DNA from: JAAXHB01 sp965221635
GTDB taxonomy: Bacteria > Actinomycetota > Acidimicrobiia > Acidimicrobiales > Aldehydirespiratoraceae
Reading direction: 5' to 3'
Assembly: GCA_965221635.1 (NCBI GenBank)
Contig: OZ244902.1
Coordinates: 372,001 to 436,000, forward strand
Length of the DNA stretch: 64,000 nt
The position numbers were made by a program, and so were the translations under genes. The notes beneath the pieces are model-generated. The model was not told the DNA's origin. It saw only the letters and a program-made list of their open reading frames with translations, and searched no databases. Position 1 is the first letter of the stretch; the number at the start of each line of letters is the position of its first letter. Below are positions 7,859 to 18,600 of this stretch, piece after piece.

Positions 7859-9202
7859 CTATGAGGTGTCGTGGGCTCTCACCATGTGGGGGTCATGGGT
7901 GGTGATCCATCTGCCGCCGGGTTGGCGATGCAGTCGGAGTTGACGGTCGTGGATCTTGTTGTGGTCTTGCAGGCACACCAGCACAAGGTTGTCGATATCG
8001 GTAAGCCCGCCGTTTTGCCAGGGAACGATGTGATGGGCGTGACAGAAATGAGGACTGGCGCCACACATCACACACCCACGGTCGCGTGCCACCAGGGCCT
8101 TGAGTTGCGCCGGGCTCGCGGAGCGTCGTCGCCGTCCGAGCCACAGGGGCTCGCCACGAGTGTCAACGAGCAGTGCTTGCAAATCGGCGTCACAGCCAAG
8201 GCGTTCGAGTTCTGAGCGTGCGATCGGCCCAACACCGGGGATGCGAGCCCCCGGGCCGCCCTCGCCGGCACCGGTCAGATCATCAAGCTGAGCGACAACC
8301 ACGATCTGGTTGCGCTGGCTCAACTTGCCCCCGCCACCGCAAACACAGCGCCCGCCGGTGTCGCCGTAGGCCCCATCGTCCCAGTTGTCAGCATCGTGGT
8401 CGGACGCCAAGTCCAGCACCTGGCCCCCAGCGCCGGGCTGGCTCTTGGAGCCGTTACGGGTTCGCGAAGGTGCCGGGAACTGTTCGATGCCGAGCGCTAT
8501 GAACAGGGCGTCGTAGCGGTACTGCGCCCAGGTGCGGTCGTGCTTGGGATTGTCTCGCCCGCCCTGGGAGGTGTGCAGGCGTTGTGCCATGTCAAGCACC
8601 CTGGCCTGGAGCATCGCCATGGTGGTGTTGTCCCCGGTGATCACCGCACGCAACATGTCATCCTCGCCAGGAAAAAAGTCCAACCGGCGCTTCGCACGCG
8701 CCCGACGATGAGCCTCTTCCAGGTCCTCGGCACTCTGGCGCTGCCGAGTCCACTCCGCGGCGAGCTGACCTGCCTTGTCCGCGGGCTCTTGCGAAACCTG
8801 ATGCAACAGTTGCGTGTCAGTATCGACCGCCGCGGGGTCGGTGTTCTTCGCGGCGCGCACGAGCGCGTCGGCATGTTCGGTGGTGATGCGCCCCTCTGAG
8901 AGAGCCTCAGAGGTGTTGGGCATGTCATTGAGCGCCGCTGCACGCTCAGAACGCCGCCGCGCCTCGCGTCGTGAGCAGCCGGTGGACTCGCGCACCACCT
9001 CGATGCCCTTCTGCTCGCCCACCGCGGCTTGCAAAGCAACAGCGAGCCGGTTGTTGCAACCATCCAGCGCACCCTGGAGTCGAGCCAGCTCGGCGATCCG
9101 GTCGCGCAGGTCACCAGCGGTGAGCCCCGGCGTGAGGGGCTCGTTGAGCCACTGGATCGTTTCTTTCAGCATGACCGTCACTGTAGGGGCACCCTGTGAC
9201 AC
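7859..9202 (-). CDS. DUF222/HNH endonuclease-domain protein (13E12-repeat-like)
   Basis: This 447-residue protein has an N-terminal DUF222 helical region (about residues 20-330) and a C-terminal HNH nuclease motif: CVMCG, then CHAHHIVPWQNGGLTDIDNL and a final NKIHD. The two Cys of CVMCG and the conserved His/Asn are present, so the nuclease could be active. Such proteins occur in many copies in actinobacterial genomes and are thought to be mobile or selfish genes. The start is a GTG; an ATG ten codons later (9172) is equally possible. A middle segment (CVCGGGG) is Gly-rich. Confidence 0.85.
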   Translation of the reverse strand: MSQGAPTVTVMLKETIQWLNEPLTPGLTAGDLRDRIAELARLQGALDGCNNRLAVALQAAVGEQKGIEVVRESTGCSRREARRRSERAAALNDMPNTSEALSEGRITTEHADALVRAAKNTDPAAVDTDTQLLHQVSQEPADKAGQLAAEWTRQRQSAEDLEEAHRRARAKRRLDFFPGEDDMLRAVITGDNTTMAMLQARVLDMAQRLHTSQGGRDNPKHDRTWAQYRYDALFIALGIEQFPAPSRTRNGSKSQPGAGGQVLDLASDHDADNWDDGAYGDTGGRCVCGGGGKLSQRNQIVVVAQLDDLTGAGEGGPGARIPGVGPIARSELERLGCDADLQALLVDTRGEPLWLGRRRRSASPAQLKALVARDRGCVMCGASPHFCHAHHIVPWQNGGLTDIDNLVLVCLQDHNKIHDRQLRLHRQPGGRWITTHDPHMVRAHDTS

Positions 9203-9907
9203 AAGTACTCACGTTCACCAATCCATCACCTCTGTCCATGCCTCTAGCGATATTCAACGACCGGACGGACGCAAGGCATCGAAGGCACCATCACCGCGGG
9301 TAGCTGCTTCGACCCCACGAGGGGTGGTGACGCCCACGCCAAACACTGAGGGTGCCGCTGTAGTCGGCAATTCACGACAGCAAACCCGGAGAGAGTCCTC
9401 CATGGCCCGTTCAGGTACGGCCACGAGACCGTGCGCACGCGGGTCATCCCTTGCCGATCGTCGGCCGTTCGGCAACGCCTCCTGACAGCCACGAGCTACC
9501 GCGAGCGGGCTGCCCTCGATGCGGCGCTCGGGAGTGGCGCATTGCTCTAGCCTCGTGACGAGCGCTGGAATCTGATGAATAGCCGCGCGCTCCGGTTCGC
9601 GAGCCATAACGTCACCGTCGGTCGCGTCCCCGACTACCTTCTCGACGCAGTCCATGAACACCCTGGGACGGAGCAAGGTCCGAAACGAGCCGTGGTTGTA
9701 TCGATCGCCCAGACGAGGAGGTCGCGTTTCGAACACTGACCAGGTGTCTGTGTGCGTTGCGCCTGGCCCAAGCGAGTTCGACGGGCACGTCCTCCCGGGG
9801 ACGAATCGCATCGAGGCCTTACCTCACTGACCACGAGTCCCGTCCGCGTGAGGGGACAATGGCGACCGCCCATCGTTGTTGGTGTAAAGGATGGAAAGCT
9901 AGGGACG
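9203..9907. other. Gene-poor spacer at the left edge of the defence island
   Basis: About 700 bases between the HNH gene and the helicase have no convincing gene. Fragmentary frames are open on both strands, including a 185-codon minus-strand frame (9254-9811) of unremarkable composition, none with recognisable motifs. Base composition shifts here from the strongly GC-rich core to the less GC-rich island, so this may be the integration boundary. I found no copy of the tRNA-Thr 3' end here by eye. Confidence 0.4.
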
Positions 9908-12661
9908 TTGAGGGAACCACCAGTACTCGAGGGTGACGCGGCACGAGCCGTCAAGCACCGCGGATCTCACATGCAGGTCATCGCCTCAGCGGGCGCAGGC
10001 AAGACGGAGGTCGTGTCTCAACGGGTGGCCGACCTTCTCGCCGACGGAGTGCCCCCCGAGGGGATCGTGGCGTTCACTTTCACGGAGCGGGCTGCACAAG
10101 AGCTGAAAGAACGCATAGAAGCGAGGGTCGAGGCGCGGCTCGGGAGCGAAGCGCTTGGTCTGATCAACGGCCTTTTTGTCGGCACGATCCACGCCTACTG
10201 CTTCCGCCTGCTCCGACAGCACGTACCTCGCTATGGGACGTACGACGTCCTCGACGAGAACCAACTGGTTGCCTTTGTCAGCCGTGAAGCTCGAAGGCTC
10301 AACATCAGGCAATTCGATCCAGAGTCGCGACTCTTCAAGGCGATCCGGCTGTTCCTGCGGAGCGTCGAGGTGGTCGACAACGAGCTACTGGATCGAGACG
10401 TGCTACCAAACGACTTCGGAACGTGCCTAGACGCCTACCGCTCTACCCTCGAGCGCTACCGCTTCCTCACCTACGGACAGCAGGTGCGGGCCGCTGTGAC
10501 CGCTCTCGGTATTCCCGATGTCGCCGCCCGGGTCCGGGAAACGCTGCGACACCTCATCGTTGACGAGTACCAGGACATCAATCCCGCCCAGGAGCAACTC
10601 ATTCGCCTCCTGACAGGCCCCGACACCGAGCTTTGCGTCGTCGGCGACGACGACCAGGCGATCTACCAGTGGCGCGGTTCGGACGTCGCCAACATCGTGG
10701 ACTTCACCGAGCGATACGCGCCGGTTGCGACGTTCTCGATAACGACCAACCGACGTAGCCGACCCGAGATCGTCGCGACCGCCAACGCATTTGCACTGTC
10801 AATCCCGGACCGGCTCGCCAAGGCAATGGAACCAAACCGGCCTGGCGAAGGTACGGAGCCCCGCGTGGTTGTGTGGGCCGCGGAGGACGAACAATGCGAA
10901 GCAGGATGGTTGACGCACCTTGTAATCGATCTCCACGACGAAGGGGTTCCTTTCCGCGACATCGGGATCCTCGTGCGTTCACGTGCGTCCTATGGACGCC
11001 TGATTGAGCAGTTCAACTCGTTCGACGTGCCCGTGCAGCCGGGAGGGCGTACCGGGCTCTTTGGTCAGCCGGAGGCGCTCGTTCTCGCCAAGACATACAG
11101 CTGGCTGAGCGGGATCAAGTGGCGTGAGCCGTACCAACCCGAAATCAAGATCAAGCTGACGCAGCTCCTGAGCGAGTACATGCGGGTCTTCAGGCTGCAC
11201 GACACGGCGCACCAGAATCGAGTAAAGCACTTCCTCCACGACTGGCAGGGGCACTCACGTCGCCTGAACACCCCTGCGAATCTGGTCGGTGACTTCTACG
11301 AATTGCTCGACGTGCTGGAGGTGCGGGTGTGGGATTTCAATGACCCGATCCGAATGAACGCGCTCGGCACCCTCGCACGGTTCACATCGCTTCTCGCTGA
11401 CTACGAGACTGTCCGAAGGCGAGCCCGTGACGACGACCAGACACCCGGCGAGCAGGTGGGCGGCGAGTGGGGTGGCGAGTGGTACTACAAGAACCTGGCA
11501 ATTCACATAGTGCACTTCGCACAAGGCGAGTATGAGGGATTCGACGGCGAGCATGACATCGCGCTCGACGCTGTTGACATCACCACCGTCCATCGGGCGA
11601 AGGGCCTCGAATGGCCCGCAGTGTTCGTGCCATCGGTCACGTCGAAGCGGTTCCCATCGTCTCGCACCGGACAGCGGCAGCACTGGCTGATCCCTCGCAG
11701 CCTCTTCAACGCTGCGCGCTACGAAGGCTCCGACGCGGACGAGCGCCGGCTCTTCTACGTAGCCGCGACCCGGGCTCGCGACTGGTTGTCGATCTCGCGC
11801 CACAACCGTGTCACGATCCAGTCCGTCCGTCCAAGTCCGTACTGGCAAGAACTCTCCGACCACCACGTCTCACCGGAAAACATCGAACTGCCACCCATCG
11901 ACACCAACGCGGCAAGCGACGGCAGCGCCTTGTCGATCACGTTCAGCGAGCTGGCTGCCTTCCTCGACTGTGGCCTGGCCTACCGTCTGCGCAGCCTGGT
12001 CGGATTCCAGCCACGCCTCGCGCCAGAACTCGGTTACGGAAGGGCAGTCCATCACGTCTTGCGTCGAGTCGCCGAGCACACGCAGCGGAATGGATCGGTG
12101 CCCAGTCGTGCCGAACTCGATCGGATGCTGGACCGGGGCTTCTTTCTTCCGACGGCCAACAAGCCTGCCCACCGTCAACTCAAGGACGCCGCCAGACGGC
12201 TCATCACAAACTATGTGGATCACCACGAGGACGATCTGCACCGGGTCTGGGAGACGGAGCGGCCCTTCGAACTCCATCTCGAAGGGGTGACGGTGGCGGG
12301 CCGGGCCGACGTAATCCTCGACAAGGAGGACGGCGACCCGAAGGGTCTTGCGATCGTCGACTACAAGACCTCAACAGGCGGTGACACCTCGCCCTACGAA
12401 CTTCAACTCCAGATCTACGCCGATGCAGGCCGGCGTGAAGGTCTCAACGTGCGAGCTGCGTACCTGCACGATCTGCAGGGCACCCGTCACCGAGTAGCTG
12501 TTGACGAATCGAGCATCTCGTCCGCTGAGCGAACCGTGGAGGGGGCCGCAACCAGCATTCGCAATCGAGCCTTCGAGCCGTCTCCCGGCGTACGCTGTCG
12601 AACATGCGAGGTCCGGACTGTGTGCAACGCCAAGCCGAGCCAACTGGTCCGCTGCACCTAG
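9908..12661 (+). CDS. UvrD/Rep-family helicase fused to a PD-(D/E)XK nuclease
   Basis: Superfamily 1A helicase motifs are in order: Walker A SAGAGKTE near residue 28, FTFTERAAQELKERI, DEYQDINPAQ (Walker B), GDDDQAIYQWRG, TTVHRAKGLEWPAVF and LFYVAATRARDW. The last 250 residues form a RecB/AddB-like nuclease: LDCGLAYRLR, GRAVHHVLRR, VAGRADVILD, LAIVDYKTS and a final CRTCEVRTVC. The single early cysteine plus CxxC and a last cysteine would suit a 4Fe-4S cluster. It probably unwinds and degrades DNA ends. The TTG start puts 27 residues before Walker A, as expected; GTG 9848 or a frame from 9752 are alternatives. No AddA-like partner is adjacent. Confidence 0.85.
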   Translation: MREPPVLEGDAARAVKHRGSHMQVIASAGAGKTEVVSQRVADLLADGVPPEGIVAFTFTERAAQELKERIEARVEARLGSEALGLINGLFVGTIHAYCFRLLRQHVPRYGTYDVLDENQLVAFVSREARRLNIRQFDPESRLFKAIRLFLRSVEVVDNELLDRDVLPNDFGTCLDAYRSTLERYRFLTYGQQVRAAVTALGIPDVAARVRETLRHLIVDEYQDINPAQEQLIRLLTGPDTELCVVGDDDQAIYQWRGSDVANIVDFTERYAPVATFSITTNRRSRPEIVATANAFALSIPDRLAKAMEPNRPGEGTEPRVVVWAAEDEQCEAGWLTHLVIDLHDEGVPFRDIGILVRSRASYGRLIEQFNSFDVPVQPGGRTGLFGQPEALVLAKTYSWLSGIKWREPYQPEIKIKLTQLLSEYMRVFRLHDTAHQNRVKHFLHDWQGHSRRLNTPANLVGDFYELLDVLEVRVWDFNDPIRMNALGTLARFTSLLADYETVRRRARDDDQTPGEQVGGEWGGEWYYKNLAIHIVHFAQGEYEGFDGEHDIALDAVDITTVHRAKGLEWPAVFVPSVTSKRFPSSRTGQRQHWLIPRSLFNAARYEGSDADERRLFYVAATRARDWLSISRHNRVTIQSVRPSPYWQELSDHHVSPENIELPPIDTNAASDGSALSITFSELAAFLDCGLAYRLRSLVGFQPRLAPELGYGRAVHHVLRRVAEHTQRNGSVPSRAELDRMLDRGFFLPTANKPAHRQLKDAARRLITNYVDHHEDDLHRVWETERPFELHLEGVTVAGRADVILDKEDGDPKGLAIVDYKTSTGGDTSPYELQLQIYADAGRREGLNVRAAYLHDLQGTRHRVAVDESSISSAERTVEGAATSIRNRAFEPSPGVRCRTCEVRTVCNAKPSQLVRCT

Positions 12662-12948
12662 AATCACGGCCAGAACGCCCACCCTGGGGCTCCCAGTATC
12701 CTCATGCAACCGTTTGCGTGTCGCAGACCGGTGTGACCGGCGGAGGACGCTGGTCGTGATGCGCACCAGCTCTACCAGGCTGGCACTATCTCATTGGTGA
12801 TCGACTTGAAGGAGGCCACCGTCAGGATCAATCCGATAACGTGACGCGAGTTTCACAAAGAGCCAAACGCAACGGCGTGTGATCACCAACACCATGCGCC
12901 GTCCGTTAGTTTTCGCCGATCCGGCGGAGGCCTCCCAGTCGATCAGAG

Positions 12949-15600
12949 TCAGGCGACGTCAAACACCTTCACGACTTCGTCGCCGTAGTCGTTGATCACC
13001 TTCACCGCGATCTTCCCGCTTGATGGCTTTGCGAAAGGCCGACTCGCAGTCCTGTACAGAGTTGTCCACGCCTCCTCGTCAATGTCGGCTTTAAGCGCAT
13101 GCTTGAGCCGCTTGTAGGGGTCTTGGCCACCGGTGAAGTAGCAGTGCCGGACGAAGAAGCTCTCCTCGTTGTAGTCGGTGTCTATCATCCACAGTGCGAT
13201 CTTGTCAGTCTGGTTCGACCGTACCTCGCCTGTCGTGGGGTCGTACACGTCGACGCCAAGCAACTCGACGACAAGGTTGTCCCCCTCCGCCTTGATCTCA
13301 ATGTCCGGTTCACCGAAGACAGTAAAGAGGTTCCCGGCACTGGTCTTCTTCAATTCCTCGCCCATAAGCAGGTCTGCGTTCATCCGCACGAGCAGAACCG
13401 GAACTCGGCCGAGGGAACGCCTACCGGCGACATCGAAACTCTCATCTGTCGCAACATAGGTCTCGTTGGTATTCAGCACCTGAGGATCGAACGCAAAGGC
13501 AAGTATGCACAGCAGGTCAAGTTCCCTGTCATTACTCGCCTCCTGCGCAGCTGCCTTCACGAAGGATGGGTCGACTGTGCCGTACTGGGGACCGAGTGAA
13601 ATCCCGACGCGCCTTGGCGCGCCCTCGGGTGCTTCATCGCAGATGCCGACTGCTTGCACATGGGTGCTCGCGTAAGGTTCGACGAGGTCGAACTCAAGCC
13701 GCTCCGCCTTGCGACCGTTTTGGATTCCGGCCGTACGCAGATTCTCAAGAATCGTCTGCTCGAACTCTGACCCCTCGTCATCAACCAACGGCTTCGCCTC
13801 CGATTCGACCTCCAGCGTAGGGCGTAGGCTCCGATGTGGCGAGAGGCTCTCCACGGTGAAGGGGCCGGTCACTCGTACCTTCCGCGCATCCTCGTAGGGC
13901 TTGTCGAAGAGGATTTCCTGGTCCGCGTGCCTCGCGATCGCTGCGTCGATTTCCTCTTGACTCATCCCAGCGCATATGTCGGGGTTGTTGGCGATCGATC
14001 CGAGGGTGGTGCGGAAGGCACGCTCGTAGACGAACCCGTGCCGAACATCGCTCACTGGCTCCGATGGTGGTATCTCACGCCCCGAGAGTTCGCCCTCCTT
14101 GGCTCTCCCCTCGATCGAGTCAACGAGGAGGAAATAGGGGAAATGAGCGCCTACGAGCCTCTGTCGCGCAACGGCGAGAGCAACCCGAGACGAGTCAACT
14201 GTTATCCATCGCCGACCCCAACGCTCTGCCACAAGAGCGGTAGTGCCTGAGCCACATGTTGGATCGAGCACAAGGTCACCGGGATCTGTTGCGAGCAAGA
14301 TGCATCGCTCCGGGACCTTTGTGTTCGTTTGAACGACGTAGATCTTATCATCGGTGAAGTTGCCGGTGCCTGTGTCGTCCCAGACATTGGTCCTGATCTG
14401 ATAGGGAAAGTCGTCGACGAAGCGGCGGTACTGGATGCTGTTGCTCGCCACATGGATCCGGTTCGCGAGAGCGAGCCGATTCATCCCATCAGGGTGCGAG
14501 GCCTTCCAGTGATGATTCGGACCCGGCCGATAAGTCTTACCTTGGTAGTCGAACGACTGATCGCTCGACGCACCGCCCTGAGACTTAAGGTTGTCCGGCT
14601 TATACAGGCGCGAGCCCTCAGGTGGATCGTCGGCAGACTCCGACTGTTTGAGCCCACGACTAGTTCCATCCTCGAAGTACAGCCATCGGTAACCCTGCCT
14701 AGCGGGTGCTTCTACCCACTGTGGTCGACTCTTGAGCTTGTCGATCTCCTTCGCGTACCAGAGCAGATAGTCACCATTACGAGGAAGAACGCGTGCCTGT
14801 GTGAAGCCACTAGTCGTCACGAATGAGATCAGACTGACAAAATTCTCAGCTCCGAATACCTCGTCGAGCACCGCACGAACAAGGTGGACGTTCTCGTCGC
14901 CAATCTGCAGAAAAATGGATCCGCTGGCCGTGAGCAGGTCGCGCCCAACTGCCATGCGGTCGCGCAAGTAGGTCAGGTAAGTGTGTATCCCAAGCTCCCA
15001 AGTGTCCCGGAAGGCCTTGACTACCTCGACCTCTCGGGCGACCTCATCGACTCTCCCGTCCTTCACTTCGCGCCTTCTGGCAGATACCTGCCAGTTGGAT
15101 CCGAACTTGATTCCGTAGGGAGGGTCCATATAGATCATCTGGACCTTGCCTCGCAGGCGCTCTCGATCGGCAAGGCTCGCCATGACTTGGAGGCTGTCGC
15201 CGAGAATCATTCGGTTGGACCAATTTGCGGAGTGCTTGTAGAACTCGACTAGATCAAGTTCGCCCAAACCATCAAATGTCTCGAACAGCGTCAGTTCGGG
15301 TTCTGCCTCTCCCACTTTCGCTGTCTTCCGCAAGTTTTCGACCAACACCCGCGGATCGATTTTCTCCTGGATGTACAAGGGCGGCGCATCCACTTGGAGA
15401 TCCTGCTTGTCCAGTTGTTCCTTTCCCTGCCAGACCAGCATCGGGGAGCGGAGCTCGCGCGGGTAGGTCACCGTGACGGCATCTTGGACATCGGGTGTGA
15501 CAAGGTCATGTGCGTCGGCCGTCGGGATGTTGGTTCTCGTCTCGTGATGAGTGATGGCTTCGACGGGTGTCGGGCCTTGCCGGTCCATGCTTCGTGCCAC
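12949..15600 (-). CDS. Type III-like site-specific DNA methyltransferase (Mod)
   Basis: An 883-residue adenine/cytosine-N methyltransferase of the beta class: motif IV MIYMDPPYGIKFGS comes first (about residue 165) and motif I DPTCGSGTTALVAERWG later (about residue 460), with the target-recognition region between. A C-terminal extension of about 350 residues ends AVKVINDYGDEVVKVFD, as in methylases paired with BPTD_3080-type endonucleases. The GTG start has GGAG seven bases upstream and lies ten bases after the res stop, so the two are co-translated. Protects host DNA from the paired nuclease. The 287 bases after its 3' end, towards the helicase gene, show no gene. Confidence 0.9.
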   Translation of the reverse strand: MARSMDRQGPTPVEAITHHETRTNIPTADAHDLVTPDVQDAVTVTYPRELRSPMLVWQGKEQLDKQDLQVDAPPLYIQEKIDPRVLVENLRKTAKVGEAEPELTLFETFDGLGELDLVEFYKHSANWSNRMILGDSLQVMASLADRERLRGKVQMIYMDPPYGIKFGSNWQVSARRREVKDGRVDEVAREVEVVKAFRDTWELGIHTYLTYLRDRMAVGRDLLTASGSIFLQIGDENVHLVRAVLDEVFGAENFVSLISFVTTSGFTQARVLPRNGDYLLWYAKEIDKLKSRPQWVEAPARQGYRWLYFEDGTSRGLKQSESADDPPEGSRLYKPDNLKSQGGASSDQSFDYQGKTYRPGPNHHWKASHPDGMNRLALANRIHVASNSIQYRRFVDDFPYQIRTNVWDDTGTGNFTDDKIYVVQTNTKVPERCILLATDPGDLVLDPTCGSGTTALVAERWGRRWITVDSSRVALAVARQRLVGAHFPYFLLVDSIEGRAKEGELSGREIPPSEPVSDVRHGFVYERAFRTTLGSIANNPDICAGMSQEEIDAAIARHADQEILFDKPYEDARKVRVTGPFTVESLSPHRSLRPTLEVESEAKPLVDDEGSEFEQTILENLRTAGIQNGRKAERLEFDLVEPYASTHVQAVGICDEAPEGAPRRVGISLGPQYGTVDPSFVKAAAQEASNDRELDLLCILAFAFDPQVLNTNETYVATDESFDVAGRRSLGRVPVLLVRMNADLLMGEELKKTSAGNLFTVFGEPDIEIKAEGDNLVVELLGVDVYDPTTGEVRSNQTDKIALWMIDTDYNEESFFVRHCYFTGGQDPYKRLKHALKADIDEEAWTTLYRTASRPFAKPSSGKIAVKVINDYGDEVVKVFDVA

Positions 15601-15610
15601 TGCAATTCTC

Positions 15611-18600
15611 CTACCTGATCGGCTCGCCGATGATTGGAGCATCCTCGTACAGGGAGTCGATGGCCCTGCCGATGCGCTCCGCTGCGTTCGACATCGAATC
15701 GACTTGAACGTAGCCCCAGCGACCAAACCCACCGTCGTTGTTTACGGCAGTACACCACTGATTCTGGGCGGTCGCGGACTTGGCTGAAGTCGACCCTTGG
15801 CTCTTCCGCCCCCCGGACACCTCGATGATGAGGGTTCGCTGCATAGGGTCGTCCTCGGGCTGTACCAGGCGGACAAGGAAATCCGGCACGTATCGGTGGC
15901 TTCGCCCTTGATGGACGTAGGGGATGTCAAAGTCGAGATGGTCGTTCTTTACGTAGGACGCAACTCGTTCCGTGTCGTCCTCGAGGATTCCCGCGACACG
16001 TTCCTCCCAGCTGTTGCCCCTGATGCCGTCGAGCACGACATAGTTGACCGGTGACCTCTCGGCTTCAACAACAACCTTGCGGGTAAGGAAGTGAACATCG
16101 TCAGTTGATCCAGAGCTGTCAAAGCGACGAAACAATGGCAGCAGGATCGTCCGCCTTGCCTGCGGGTACCGAACGATGGCGTCGTACACCGCTTCGGCGG
16201 CGGCAGCTCTGGGTTGGTCGAGAAGGAGAACACCTGGTGGCGTGGCCGACGCGAACGTCACCTTGGTGTGGAACCAGCGCCGAGTTACATCGAGGACTGC
16301 TGGAAACAGCCATGGCTTGAGCGCTCCGTCGTGACCCGGAAAGAACCGTCGCAGGACCTCTGCTGCAACCCGATAAATGATCTGCTGTTTCCGTGCCTTC
16401 CACTCATTCGCCATATCAATCTCGTCCGTTTCACCGATGATTCCGCCAACCTCAACCTGGAGCGGGACCTGGTCTCGGTCCACGTGGAGTGACCTGGCGT
16501 GTTCATGGTCGAACGCGATCGGTTCCTCCGGCACTTCAACGCGATAGCCAGCAAGCTTTGGAAAGGTGATACGGAGGTCGTATCGGTCGGGCAAGGCCCG
16601 CACCTCGATGGCGGGGGGAGCCGGCTTCGGCGCAACGATCGTGCGATCAGTCGGGATGAAAGCAAACGGGACGCCGTACACCTCGGCGTACTCCGGTTCG
16701 AACTTGCCTTCTGCGTTCGCCACGTAGCTGCGCCGTCGCAGGCCGCGACCGACCACCTGCTCACACAGGAGCTGGCTACCGAACCGTCGGATCCCCAGGA
16801 CATGCGTAACGGTATTCGCATCCCACCCCTCGGTGAGCATTGAAACACTCACCACGCATCGTACGGTCTCTCCGAGCTTGCCCTTCTTGCCGACTGTGTT
16901 CATCACCTCGCGGAGGATGTCCTCGTCCGTGAGCTTGTCGCCGTCAACTCCGGGGTTCCGTATCTGATGCTCGTGCTTGAAGGCTTCAATCTCTCTGGAG
17001 GCTGCGCGTTTGAAGTCCCCCTTGAGCGCTTCGCCGGACTCCAGCTGCACAGAGTCGACGATGATCGTGGGTGGCCGCGCCACCCAGGTGCCATCCGAGG
17101 CGTTCGACAACAAATCGAGATTCCCGCTGCGGACAACGATGTTGCCGTCGGGCAATTCGACCTCCTGGCCTGCGATCCAGTCGAACACGAGCTTTGAGAC
17201 GATCGTGTTAGGGCAGACCACGATCATGACTGGTGGTGGTTCGCCGTGAGGCTGCAGATCCCGTTCCCATGCCTGAAACCGTTTCTCGAAGCTTCGGTAG
17301 AGCGATTCAAGCGCTCCCTGCAATTCCTTTGGCGGAACCCAGTTGGAGTCCGACTCCGCTCGCCTGTTTGCTCGTTTGGGTAGCTGGGCACCAACGTGGT
17401 CCCAGAGTCGAAGATAGGTGGGTTGCTCCGTGGCTGCCACATCGTCGTCAACCGGCACTCTGGGTATCTTGACAATCCCGGACTCGATCGCATCCATGAG
17501 CGAGAAGTCGCTCACGACCCACGGAAAGATGTAGCCCTCCTTGTAGCCCGACCCGCCGAGGTAGTACGGCGTGGCCGAGAGGTCGTAGATCGCCTTCACT
17601 CCCACTCGCTTGCTCACCGCTTCGAGACCTCGAAACCAAACACGGGCCCCCTCGTTGCGGTCCTTCGCCTCCTTGTCGAGTTTCTCGGAGTCGAGCGGTT
17701 TGTCTTGGTAGCAGTGGTGGGCTTCATCGTTCAGTACCAGGATCTCGCCCTTGCCGCGACTGGACAGGTCGCGCATAACGCGATCGACAATGTCCTCGTC
17801 GGTTTCGAGAAACGGATCGGAGTCCTTGCCTGAAGTAAGCAGAAGACGCGTGTTCTTGGCGACGCCTTTCATCTCTTTCGTGGTCTTCGGTAGAAATGTG
17901 TGATAGTTCGTGATTGCGATCGCCACATCGTCCAACAGCGACCTCAGGTCATGTGGGACGACCCCCCGCAAGTCGTAGTAGTTGGCGTCGTCGCTTGGGA
18001 ACAGCACCCGGAGCCGGTCCCGGATCGTGATTCCAGGTGCCACCACAAGGAACCGACTCGTGAACCGGCGGTCGCGTGGGCTGTAGGCCTTGTTGCAGGT
18101 CTGCCACGCGATGAGCATGCACATGACGACGGTCTTGCCGGTGCCGGTAGCCATCTTCAGAGCGACACGGGGCAATCCGTTGTTGTGATCCTCGTTCTCG
18201 GGCTCGATCCGCAATCTGAAGTCCGGCTCCCCATGACGTCCGGCGACCTCGGCCAAGTAGATCGCCGTCTCAGCAGCTTCCCGCTGACAAAACAGCACGC
18301 GCTCCTCTCGCGTCTCGTCAGCCCAATGCTCCATCAGCTTCCGGCTGATAGGCGTTACACCGACATACCCGCGGGCCCGCCAGAGCTCCACACGCTGCCG
18401 TATGTCATTGATGAGGCTGTTCTGTGCCCGGCGCTCACCAGTGCTATCGAAGAGTTCCAATGCCTCCTGTTCAGCTTGTTCGGCTGGATCAATCTTTCGT
18501 CGACCGCGCCTTTTGCGCGACAACGGAACGGGAATAAACGACTCGCTCGGGCGTCTCCCCGGCTTGACCTCGCCCGTGGGCCCCTTTGGGCCCAGCACGA

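Noticed and set aside
9254..9811. A 185-codon minus-strand frame in the left island spacer
   Set aside because: No motif, no good ribosome site and overlap with alternative helicase starts; kept only as part of the spacer description.
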